NCBI RefSeq assembly: GCF_030253575.1
Contig: NC_080558.1
Span: forward strand, 8,690,001 to 8,754,000
Source of the DNA: Rhododendron vialii
Lineage: Eukaryota; Streptophyta; Magnoliopsida; Ericales; Ericaceae
Reading direction: 5' to 3'
Length of the DNA: 64,000 bases
Part shown: positions 1-9,358 of the stretch, piece by piece
How positions within the stretch are numbered: position 1 is the stretch's first letter
Layout: each line of letters starts with the position of its first letter
The notes under the pieces: generated by a model
What the model saw: the letters and a program-made list of their open reading frames with translations, nothing else
The model's database searches: none
What the model was told of the DNA's origin: nothing
Made by a program: the position numbers and the translations under genes

Positions 1-1994
1 TACTCGGTCCCATGAGGTCACTTCCCTTTGCAGTCGCAGATACACCTAAGTTATATATCGAGTGTGCACCCCAATAACTACAACAAGGGGAAAGCTTATC
101 ATGCCTGAATCACAACTAGGGTTCGCCTATCTTATATACCACTTCACAAATCACTTCACAATTCATCACTGGACACCCGCCGGTTTCAATCTCATCACAT
201 CTTAAAATCACGCATGCAGGCAATCTAAAAATAAAACTTTTCAATTCATCCATTATTTTGCATCGCCTAGGTGAATTCTACTCGCATACCACCCCATGTC
301 TCTAGGGTCCAATCTAGCTTTCAAATCAAGTAATAGTGTAATATACAATTCAAACAAACAATAATTAATACAACCTACAAGCAAAATAATCACACAACCT
401 TTTATGAATGGGCCGTTGCCCTTAATCTCGTATGGCCAAGATGATAATAAGTAAGAGCTTTTTAAAAGAATTTTAAAAAAATACTTTTCTAGGCTTTCAT
501 TAATTATTTCTAAATAATTAGATTAATTAAAAACTAATTTATTGCATTAATTAGGTAAAAATATTAAAATAATTAACATGATCTGATTAAGAGTCCTAGA
601 GGTCCTATGCAACCAGTTGAGTATCAAAATTTGGGTTCGGAGGGTCGCGGGGTTATTTTAAATGAAGACATTAAATTAAGTGGCCGAAAGTGAAGTCAAT
701 AGATAATAAATAATTTACTAATTAAAATATGTTGAGGTTAACAAAGTTTCATCTTCGAAATGTAAGGAGTCTAAATAAAATTACTCGGGCATTAATAATA
801 AGGTTTATATGGTCGTAAGAGAATTTTAATTGGAAACACTATAAAAATAACAATAAATAGTAATTTAAATAAAAAAAATATTAATCTAACAAGATATCAT
901 CTTTGAGATGCAAGGAGTCTAGTAAAAAATTAGTTTGGGTGTTAAAACATTGTTTGGAAGGTCGCAAAGATTTTTCGTTTGTAAACTTTGATAGATAACT
1001 AATAAATAATTTAATAAATAGATAATTAAATAAAAAAAATTTGATCTTAACAAGTTATGATTTTTGAGGTGTGAAAAGTCCAGAAAAAATAGTCCGGGTG
1101 TCAAAAATAGTGTTCGGGATGTTCAAAAGTCATTTCGAACAAAAACAGATCAAACCGCAAGGTCTGACCGTTTGACCTTGCGGTGGACCCTCCAGCCGCA
1201 ACCTTGCGTCTGGTTCTCGCGGCCCGCACCTTGCGGCCGCAAACTCGAGGCCAGATTCGATTTTTTGTTGTTTTGGCTTGGTTTCGATGCATGGGTCCAT
1301 TTGGGCTATTGGGTTAAGCATAAAAACATTTAATATACTTAGAGGAGTGTTTGAAATGAATTATAATACTTTAAATCGGATCGAATTGATTTAAAACCGA
1401 AACTTGAATTTTTGAGAAGATGACTTCGGTTTCTTTGATCGGGGAACCTTGGGATCGAATTGGACGATGCTTGGTGATGCTAGGAGTTGTGGGAAGAGTT
1501 TGGAACGATTGAATTGGGTTTCGGTCGGGTCTTGGTACAAAACCCACCTTTCTCTCTCTTTCTTTCTCTCTCTAAAACTCCATGGATTGGTTCGATTTTC
1601 TCCGATTTTTCTCTCTCTTCTGGACTGGTGGGGCGTGGGAAATATTGTGGTATGCCCTAGGGTCGGAGTGATGGGGTATTTATGGACAAATTTTATTGAA
1701 GAGGGTGACGAAATTGAATTTAAATAAAACTCTACCTCTTGGGCTTTGAGCAGGAACGAGATAGGGACGAATTTAAGTCAGGGAGGGAGTAGTAACTGAG
1801 TAGGAGAGGGAGAGGTGGAAGGAATTCGTATTTATGCATGCATGCGATTTGTAACGAAAGAAATAAAATAAAAATAAGGTAATTAGGATAAATTAATTAT
1901 AATTGTATATATTTAATAATAAAGAGAATTTTATTATTAAGAATAAAGTTTTTTTGAATACTATTATTATTGTTAAAAATTACGAGTTGTTACA
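1..1994 (+). repeat. Probable gypsy LTR or LTR-flank sequence, noncoding
   Basis: No credible coding region is seen. The right edge reads GAGTTGTTACA and then turns into unrelated sequence, which resembles the end of many plant Ty3/gypsy LTRs. A pyrimidine-rich tract at 1548-1620 resembles the 5' UTR region of such LTRs. The left boundary was not found and may lie outside the window. There is no recognisable PBS or polypurine tract, so a solo LTR or a 3' LTR are both possible. Short open frames at 1064-1333 and 1449-1727 have no recognisable domain and are taken as chance. Confidence 0.3.
1155..1240. repeat. Cluster of CCGCAAGGT / ACCTTGCGG motifs
   Basis: Within 86 bp the short motif CCGCAAGGT, or its reverse complement, appears four times: 1155-1163, 1175-1183, about 1196-1208 (the two arms overlapping) and 1228-1236. 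The arrangement mixes direct and inverted copies, so local hairpins are possible. It lies inside the LTR-like region and its function is unknown. Confidence 0.6.
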
Positions 1995-2039
1995 GTACCA
2001 AATTGTGCAACGCTTTCTAAGGTTTGAAAAAGAAATGAA

Positions 2040-2408
2040 AAGCATCAGTTCCCCAATTCGCAAGGGATTATAGCGCCAAAATGAGAATTGGCCAAAATTT
2101 GAATCCAAAGAACAGTATTGAGGCACCTAGGGGAGAAGTGCCCTGTTAGATTAGATATCAGCGATGTCGTTTTCAGCCTTTTAAACTCAATTGATCGATT
2201 ATGCCCTGTATTTTGAGGCATTTGCAAGTGCCCCTGCTATACTTGGATCACCAGATCCTATTCACAAGCACACGTTGCAAGGGAAACTGCCCCATTAGGT
2301 CCAACAAATTGCGGCACTTAGCAGGTACTGCCCCGTGAAGATTTTTATGAGACACTTAGTGGAAAATGTCTTTTAAAAATGCCCCTAAATCTGCTTTTTG
2401 TTGTAGTG
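2040..2408. mobile_element. CACTA-type transposon terminal region (fragment)
   Basis: The right edge ends in GCTTTTTGTTGTAGTG, the reverse complement of a CACTACAA-type CACTA (CMC/En-Spm) terminus. The preceding 300 bp contain subterminal repeat units built on GGCAC and AAGTGCCC: GAGGCAC with GAAGTGCCC at 2120-2142, GAGGCA with AAGTGCCC at 2215-2233, GCGGCACTTAGC with TGCCCC at 2311-2334, and GACACTTAG at about 2350. Terminal motif plus subterminal repeats is typical of CACTA ends. No opposite terminus or transposase was seen, so this is an end fragment or a small non-autonomous copy. Confidence 0.5.
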
Positions 2409-3019
2409 ATAACTTTTGAAAGTTACTACTTTTTTTTATTTGACTTAATTTTCAAAATAGGAAAGAATTGAAGGGCCAAAAAAGAAAAAAAGGTCTAGCA
2501 ATATGGAATGGAGAGAGTAATCTTTTGCATTAAAACGTGCGTTTTTGCAAAAAAATCTATTATCACAATAATTTGAAAGACATGATTAAAACATAAACAC
2601 AAAAACTTAGCTCCATTTTTCAACAAGAAATCGCCTTCTCTTCGTTTGTGCTTAGGTTCCGCAGGAACGTGGACGAGATTGCCCACTCCAATGGACAATG
2701 ATCCAATTTTCCAGCTGCGTAGTACTCCAATACCCGACCTATATTAGATTCGACCAAATATTCTACGTACCCGAAAATACACCTCGCCAACCCACTTAGA
2801 ACTTATTAGATGGGTCGACAAAATTCAAATCTCAAAATTGTACAAACTTTATATATATCGATGCGACAAACCTACTGTAGCATGTTTCTAACTCTACTAG
2901 TCCACTTCTAAAGTTCTTAGTCTCTTTAGTCCACTAATAATTCCAATGACAAAACTACCCTATGTAAAAGAAACAAGAGTCTTGCTTGGCTAACACAAAA
3001 AATATTTTTTTTTCATTTT
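2409..3019. other. Intergenic, no feature recognised
   Basis: AT-rich sequence without a credible gene. A short minus-strand open frame at 2495-2698 has no recognisable domain and is not called. Confidence 0.4.
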
Positions 3020-3029
3020 TTTCGATCTT

Positions 3030-3320
3030 GTTGCAACCACGTAACCACACCACCACCACCCTCACCACCGCCACCTCCGCTACCATCACCACCACCACTA
3101 CCACGACGCCAACATATAACATTATGTGTGTGACAAAAATTTCTTTTTTCTTTTCTTTTTTCCCGCCACCATCACCTCCGCCACCACCACCACCACCACT
3201 CCACCTCCAGCACCACCCCGCAAATATATAACGTTATATGTGTGACAAAAATTTCTATTTTCTTTTTTTTTTATTCCTGTTTTGAGCTCTTCCATTCTTG
3301 AACCCACCACCCCTTAAAAT
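3030..3320. repeat. CCA-rich low-complexity sequence with a ~110-bp direct duplication
   Basis: Two blocks of ACC/CCA triplets are each followed by a related segment, ATATAACATTATGTGTGTGA at 3114-3133 and ATATAACGTTATATGTGTGA at about 3225-3245, then by ACAAAAATTTCT and a T-rich tract. The pairing indicates a tandem duplication of about 110 bp. Threonine/proline-rich reading frames here follow from the triplet repeat and are not called as genes. Confidence 0.55.
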
Positions 3321-3426
3321 TTCTTCTTCTTTTTTTAAACCTGTTTTAAGCCTTTCCCTTCCCTTAATATATAATGTTATCAGTCAGAATTGGCGTTATT
3401 GTCTTATGTTTTGTACTACATCAACA

Positions 3427-3695
3427 AAAATGCACATATAATCTTATATGTTCCAATCTGTCTTCTGCACGTTATCAAAAATGAAGATAAATCTGACACA
3501 TATAAGGTTATCTATTGATATCTACAACGTATTTTTTGCCAACATAAGCACATATAATATTATGTGTGTATATTTGAACTTTGTACCATACCAAATATGT
3601 TCTCTACATGCTGAAAAAGTGCACATATAATCTTATATGTCCCAATTTGTTCTCTTACATCATAAAAAATAGAGATAAATCTTAGACATATAACC
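3427..3695. repeat. Imperfect direct repeats (GCACATATAATCTTATATG family)
   Basis: A segment beginning GCACATATAATCTTATATG and continuing through AGATAAATCT to CATATAA occurs at about 3431-3507 and 3619-3693. A shorter related copy, GCACATATAATATTATGTGT, lies at 3548-3567. They appear to continue the ATATAAC/TTATGTG motif of the preceding block, so the whole 3.1-3.7 kb stretch looks like a decayed tandem array. Confidence 0.5.
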
Positions 3696-3903
3696 ATGAA
3701 ACCCTTGCCCCTTCTCTTCTTCCTTGCACTGACAGCCGTCGCAGCATCTACCCCTGATCTCTCTCCATCCCCTCCCAATCGTGTGTGCCCGATCTCTAAT
3801 ACATATAGACACCCAAATCCTGATTCTAATCTCCACCGCTTTCTCACATACTATCAACAAAAAAATCAAAAGACAAGATCCCTTAAAGAAACCTTTTGTT
3901 TCA

Positions 3904-4041
3904 AAAAGATCAATAGAGTATCGTCCGCTAGACATAACGGTGGTGTCGGCCAAGAACCTGAAAGACGTGAACCTGATCTCCAAGATGGACGTGTACGTCG
4001 TTGTCTCGATCACCGACACCCTTCAAAACGAGATAAAGTAA
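3904..4041 (+). pseudogene. Fragment of an SRC2-like C2-domain protein
   Basis: One frame reads IEYRPLDITVVSAKNLKD and continues with VNLISKMDVYVVVSITD before a stop at 4039-4041. This matches the N-terminal beta strands of the C2 domain in plant SRC2 (cold-regulated) proteins, which normally begin MEYRPL or MECRPL. The expected initiator is ATA here, and the frame upstream is unrelated. Only the first strands of the Ca2+/phospholipid-binding fold are present. The rest of the domain and the Pro/Gly/Tyr-rich C-terminal region of SRC2 are absent. It is a dispersed gene fragment. Family assignment comes from memory of the motif and was not checked against a database. Confidence 0.7.
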
Positions 4042-4245
4042 ATTTAATGACTAGCAAGTCTCTAGCATAAACTTCCCTGGAGAAGAAAACTCATCATTTC
4101 TCATGATCTAATAGTCAAATTGAATAATACAAATTGTGATAGAATTGTAAAGCAACACAACTCAAGCCAAACCAATGATAAGTGAAACCGAATCAGTCAA
4201 AAAGACCATCAAACAAAGGATATAAACTTTTTTTATTGTGGCCCA

Positions 4246-4280
4246 AGTCATCGCAGTTTTTGTTTTGTGCTATAAAAGGT
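4246..4280 (+). promoter_or_regulatory. Core promoter of peptide-family copy A: GGCCCAAG element and TATA box
   Basis: CTATAAAAGG starts at 4270, 53 bp upstream of the ATG at 4323. A GTGGCCCAAGT block lies about 30 bp further upstream. The same order and similar spacing are seen upstream of copy C (TATA at 31731, ATG 31780). A TATA also precedes copy D (63593, ATG 63676). Shared promoter sequence is the main reason for treating these as paralogous genes. Confidence 0.65.
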
Positions 4281-4492
4281 CATGAACCCTAGATCCCCTT
4301 CCCTAATTATACTAAAGAAAAAATGGCTCTGAAAATGTTTTTTGTACTTTGGAAAGTCCTTTTGATCTTTACCCTTGTTTTTTGCTTTGGAGGCGGCTGC
4401 AAGGGAACTGCTCGAGACTTTGAATTCCAATGTCCCTCGTAAGTTTGCTTCTCCTTTAACTTCTCATTTGTTGGAGATACTCTTACCAAATA

Positions 4493-4624
4493 TTCCCTCC
4501 GTCTTATTTTAAATGTTCCTTGCAAAAAATTGTGCATTTTTTAATCCCCAAAAAATATTTTTTTGTGTATTGTTTTTTTTTTTTTTTGTATTTTTACACC
4601 CAATTAAAAATGTGACAGAGGGAG
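4493..4624. mobile_element. Stowaway-like MITE in the intron of copy A
   Basis: A 132-bp AT-rich element starts TTCCCTCCGTC and ends GACAGAGGGAG, an imperfect Tc1/mariner Stowaway TIR (consensus CTCCCTCCGTC). It is flanked by TA dinucleotides at 4491-4492 and 4625-4626. The interior is dominated by A and T runs. No coding capacity. Confidence 0.6.
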
Positions 4625-4909
4625 TACATAATAAGGTTTTTTAAAAAAAAACATAATGCTAAATAAGTAGCAAAATACACTTTTAAATCTAATTTTTACA
4701 ATATCTGCTCGAGATACTCTTATTTGTCATTCACTTGATCTGAAAACAATTCCCAGTTAAGGTTCAACATTGTTTATAAACAAATTCAGTTTATAAGCAA
4801 CCCAAGGAAAATGCTACCACACACACCCTGTATTTGAGTATGTGTGCAGTATAAACCTCTAAAAAAGAAAAAATTAAAGTTCACAATATCTGGACATAAG
4901 TTGACAACA

Positions 4910-5074
4910 TCAATCTTGATCTTGTGGGAGGCTGGCCAAGGTTCGAGCCCCATCGTGAGCATTTGTGATTTAGGGCTATGAACAGCCTTTGGACCATCTG
5001 TGGAATAACTTACTAACTACCCCTAATCCCCGCTGATGTATACCGCTTGACAAAAAAAAAAAAAACTCAATCTT
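4910..5074 (+). mobile_element. 5'-truncated tRNA-type SINE with poly(A) and TSD
   Basis: An 8-bp direct repeat TCAATCTT (4910-4917 and 5067-5074) flanks a ~149-bp body that contains a Pol III B-box-like GGTTCGAGCC and ends in about 13 A residues. The expected A box is missing, consistent with 5' truncation. It lies in the intron of the broken peptide gene copy A. Confidence 0.5.
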
Positions 5075-5569
5075 ATTACTTTTGAATAGAAATTCTTAAC
5101 ATGTACATAAATATAATTTCATAACATCAACCGAATTCATGACATTAATTTATGTGTTATGAGCTTTAAAAGAAAAGGTCACTGAGTTTATCTAAAGCTT
5201 TAAGGCATTTTTTTTATTTTTTTTGCCCCTAAAGATTGCCATTGTTAACATGTCATTTGTCTTGTTTCAACAGATAAGAAGCTCTGGAACAGACAGGATG
5301 ATCCCTGGGGCCACCACATATAGGAATATCAAGGATTTCTTTTCAGAATATTAATCCTTGATTTTCGTGATGTCAAAATAAATCATTCAGAATAAGAGAC
5401 TGCTTACCGATCCGGACAAATTAATGTTTAGGTTCGAGTCTCGTATATTTGTAAGCTGCCTTTTTTCTTTGTCAATAATTTTTTTTTGTAGCAATAGGCT
5501 GAAGTTGATTAAACAATCAATTGTAGGGAAGTTGAATGAAAAAAAATCAATAAATCAGTGACAGACTGA

Positions 5570-5938
5570 GGGGGTGTTCGGACAAATAAGCCACAGTGGC
5601 ATATTTTTTGTCCTTATTCAAATTTTTTTCTTATCACTTGGCTTATTGTTATTTTTTTTGGGGATTATTGCATCCTCACGATAAGAGGAATCTAAAAAGT
5701 AAAAAATTTTGACCGAAATCCAATTTTTTTTGAATAAAGACCAAAAAATTGGCTTATTGATTTTTTTCCTCTTTATTCAAAAAAAATTGGATTTCGGTCA
5801 AAATTTTTTACTTTTTAGCTTCCTCTTGACGTGAGGATGAAATAATCCCCAAAAAATGATAATAAGCCAAGTGATACGAAAAAAATTTGAATAAGGACAA
5901 AAAATAAACCAAAGTGGCTTATTTGTCCGAACACCCCC
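5570..5938. mobile_element. 369-bp foldback MITE (Tourist-like), TSD TGA
   Basis: Nearly the whole element is an inverted repeat. It starts GGGGGTGTTCGGACAAATAA and ends with the complement, flanked by the 3-bp duplication TGA (5567-5569 and 5939-5941). The arms extend about 180 bp with only small differences, so the transcript would form a long hairpin. A TIR beginning GGGGGTGTTCGG plus a 3-bp TSD suggests a PIF/Harbinger (Tourist) origin, although the TSD is not the usual TTA/TAA. A degenerate relative lies at about 20598-20825. Confidence 0.8.
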
Positions 5939-6606
5939 TGAAGATATTCTATGCATCAAATTGTAGACCAACTCTATAAATAAAAAAAATTTCAATTTGA
6001 TCAGATATCAATAACTCGGTAATTTAATTCTTGTTAAGATGAATGATAAATTTAAATTTGAAAGTTTCCTTCATAATAAATTCGATTTAACCATGAGGTT
6101 TTCATTTTTTTGATCAACTTGAATTTTGGTATGGATGTAGTACTTGTCAAAATCTACAACATCGACGATTAAGATCTAATTTTTAGTACATGGGATGGAT
6201 TGGTTAGATTAAGAAAGACGAAGAAGAATCAAGGGAGAAGATGAGGGTATATCGAACTTTTGATGCACGTCCGCCACACACTTGACATTATTATGGATGA
6301 AATTGGGTGTTATATGCACACTTCGCAAAGACACAAATTGCACAGGGGTGTTATTGTACTCTTTCAAACCATGAATGATGAATTGCATATGGAAATAGAT
6401 ATGAGGAGTTTGTGGGTTTGTGAAACTGTTTTTTGTTTTGTTTTGGGTTTGGTCTTGGATTCGATACAAAACAGGGGGACGACTTTTCTTTCTAATCCAA
6501 AGCCTGGCTTCATAATCCAAGCCCTAATTCAAGCAAACCCCTACTACTAAACTAATCCAAATCCACGTCACCACTACTAATGTTTACGACCATTAATTCT
6601 ATGGCA

Positions 6607-7190
6607 AATCATTAATTATAAAGAATTACGTCGAGTAAAAATAAGAACCAATCATTTTATTAATATGACCAAGTCATTTTTTTTTTTTCCAGAGAAAACC
6701 TTGTTTCATATGATTAACCATTGTCTGAGGCATTAAAAAGAAAGTCATTAATTATAAAAGACTACACCGCGGATTAGTAAAGACCAACCATTCTGTTAAC
6801 ATGGGCCAAATCATATTTTTTGAGAGAACATTGTTTCTATTGTCTGAGATTTAAAAAAGTAAGTCATTAATTATAAAAGAATACGTCGAATATTAGTAAA
6901 AATCAATCTTTTTATTAACATGGACCAAGTCATATTTTCTAAGAGAACTTTATTTCTATTGTCTGAGGTTTAAAAGAGCAAGCCATTAATTATAAAAGGC
7001 TACGTCATTGTCTGAGATTTAAAAGAGCAAGTTATTAATTATAAAAGACTGCATCATTGTCTGATATTTAAAAGAACAAGTTATTAATTATAGAAGATTA
7101 CGTCTAGTATTAGAAAAGACCAATCTTTCGGTTAACATGAACCAAATCATATTTTTTTAAGAATCTTTTCTCATATGATTGACTATTACA
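6607..7190. repeat. Complex tandem repeat (units ~116-138 bp and ~50 bp)
   Basis: The anchor ATTAATTATAAA (AGA/AGG) recurs at about 6610, 6748, 6867, 6983, 7032 and 7083. The first intervals are about 138, 119 and 116 bp and the last ones about 49-51 bp. Each long unit also carries TTAACATG(G)ACCAAGTCAT and ATTGTCTGAG. The short units look like internal deletions of the long one that were then duplicated. No coding potential. Confidence 0.7.
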
Positions 7191-8990
7191 ACACTAATTT
7201 ATAAAAAAAAATTAATTTTTCCGCGACCCCGTATTCGATTCAAGTGTGCATTGTTTCCATTCTAGGAATTTGAGATCGGAGAATTGGAGGCCTCAAACAA
7301 TTAGCACATAGAATTAGTTTGTTGATCAATTGATTGGTGGGATCTATTTGCTCTTATTCGAATGAAATCGCAGCAGAGGTGTGGGTATCTAAGATAATAC
7401 TCATATGGGAGTTTTTTCCTATGTGAGTCAAAGGGTGCTGACCATATTCCTCCAGTCCGTCGTCCTTGGAGTTGTCGTCGACGGTGGCTTTATAGAGATA
7501 CTCCGTATACGAAAGTAGGAACTCCCTCGCATAAGCGCGAACTCGCTCGAAAGTCGAAACTCTGTACAGACATTCCAGAGAGAGAGAAGAGAAAAGCTGA
7601 AATTTTGTGGCTAGGGCTTTTGAAGTGTTACATGAGGGTAAAATTGTAAACTAAAGTTTCCATACCCTGTGTTGGTGAATACTTTTTGGAATGTCATGAC
7701 AGTGGTGATTTGTGAATTACACACCATGAATTGCTAAATTATTTGGGTCAACACCACTTTCCGGTCATTTTCCCAAAAAGTTAATATGAGAGAGAGAGAG
7801 AGAGAGAGAGAGTGTGTGAGTGTCTTACAAAATAGTTTTTGTAGAATAAGTTAGCGTACAGTCTCACGATGCTTGGGTCTGAAATGAAATAACACTTAAT
7901 AACATGAATGGCCTCTTCAATTATTGTCAATTAATTTCGGAATAGATATAAAGTTTTCTACATAGTATGGCCTATTCGATCCCAAATTAAATTGAAATAT
8001 CCCACACTCCATGACAATACACAAAAAGAAAGCTGCATCAAGATAGAACCAGAAAGTGGCTCTATGTGACAACTTGAGTGATGTTTTTCGAGAATAGTTC
8101 CATCAGTTAGTAGCACGAGACCTCTCCACTCTTTGCCAATTTGTTTTGGACAATTGATCCTCTTGATTTGTACTGAATCAATTGGACTGCAGCGTGTTAG
8201 TCCATCAAAAAAATGGGTGGTTCGAATTTGGGGCATTCGTTTAAGAAGAAGCGGATGCAAAATCACAATGCATGATGACTATTCAGAAAATTTTGCTAAC
8301 AAATGCAACCATGAATGATGAATTTGTTACTAAGGTACGGAATTTCGGAAGGATTGAGGATCTCAAGTTGAAGTTCTCAAGATCACAATTCGACTAAAAA
8401 CAAGAATCAGGTAAAAATAAATACGATCTTCGAGTGATATCACCTCCACAGGCTATCATGGATCAATTTCCAAATTGAAACCAATCTTCAAAGTAGAAGC
8501 TGAAATCAATCTTTAAAGTACACTAGAAAAATGAGAGACTGGAATTTGTATATCGCGCCTCTTTCCAACAATCATCGACAACGTCTACAGTTCTGCAAGT
8601 CACCGGGTCATTGGTTACGATACATGATGAAGTCCTAATGGATACACCAACGAGCCAAAGGATACATCAACGAGCTTTGATAAGGTGAGACGATGTCGGA
8701 GATGCCTAAGGATTTCGATTATATTATTACATATTGTATTTGACACCACTAATAGTAGGAAAATAGCCCCTGAGACAATTAAAATAACAACATTTTCCTT
8801 TCATCGCGAAGTCCTCTGCACATTATCATGGCTTTTGGTACTCGACACCACTGCCCAAAAATCCTGACTCTAACCCTGATAACACGACCGAAAGAGATTG
8901 TTAGGACCGGAGGGACCACACGCACACATGCAAACCCACACAGTAATTTCAGAGAAAAACTCCCTTTTATACATGTGTGTGTGTATCGGA
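7191..8990. other. Intergenic; GA microsatellite, otherwise nothing recognised
   Basis: A (GA)n tract lies at about 7790-7812. Short open frames at 7958-8266 (minus), 8133-8318 and 8685-8867 lack recognisable domains. No transposon ends were identified with confidence. Confidence 0.4.
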
Positions 8991-8991
8991 G

Positions 8992-9358
8992 CAGTTCAAG
9001 GGACACCCAAAAAAATATCTAAAAAAACATTCCAAATCTCAATCTCATAGTTCCAGATCAAATTTTTATGATCCGAGCCGTTGAATGTGTGTAGAGCGTG
9101 ATTTTAATGGTGCTCGCGTGAAATCGGCAAAAAAATTACCTGGAAGTGCTTGTTTTGGGCAATTTTTAATTGAATTGTTCATCAAATCTGAGCTAAAAAC
9201 TGCTCAGATCAAGCCCTGTTCGGTCTTTTTTTTGTTGATTTCTCGCGGGTACCCTTAAAATCACATTCTATTCACATTGAGTGGCTCGGATCATCAAAAT
9301 TTGATCGGAAACTATAAGGTGTTTTTTTATGTGTTTTTTTTTGGTGTCTCTTGAACCG
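8992..9358. mobile_element. Foldback MITE, copy 1 of a three-copy family
   Basis: The left end CAGTTCAAGGGACACC and the right end GGTGTCTCTTGAACCG are inverted repeats. The interior has a second inverted pair built on GTGATTTTAA...GCGAGAAATC and GATTTCTCGCGGGTACCCTT. Related copies lie at 25647-25938 (right end missing) and 59695-60042 (same core, different termini). Noncoding. Confidence 0.65.

Larger units (their letters stand above)
4323..5323 (+). pseudogene. Small secreted peptide precursor, copy A (frameshifted)
   Basis: Exon 1 (4323-4438) starts MALKMFFVLWKVLLIF, a signal-peptide-like hydrophobic segment nearly identical to copy C. Relative to copy C there is one extra nucleotide around 4380-4390. 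The conserved AARELLE segment is therefore out of frame with the ATG, and the literal frame runs into a stop at the donor site. A GTAAGT donor at 4439 and a TTTCAACAG acceptor ending at 5273 define an 835-bp intron. In the conserved (phase 1) frame exon 2 reads HKKLWNRQDDPWGHHI and then TAG (5321-5323). A Stowaway-like MITE and a SINE fragment sit in the intron. The call is a recently broken paralogue of copy C. A downstream start or a sequencing error at the indel are alternatives. Function is unknown. Confidence 0.55.

Noticed and set aside
2986-3231. Thr/Pro-rich 81-codon frame
   Set aside because: Produced by CCA/CAC triplet repeats. No start context or conservation.
3696-4070. 124-codon frame with signal-peptide-like start (MKPLPLLFFLALTAVAAS)
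   Set aside because: The hydrophobic start is followed by unrelated sequence that runs through the C2 fragment in the wrong frame. Probably chance, though the start itself is suggestive.
5375-5490. Another SINE (B-box-like AGGTTCGAGTCTCG)
   Set aside because: No A box, A tail or target duplication was recognisable.
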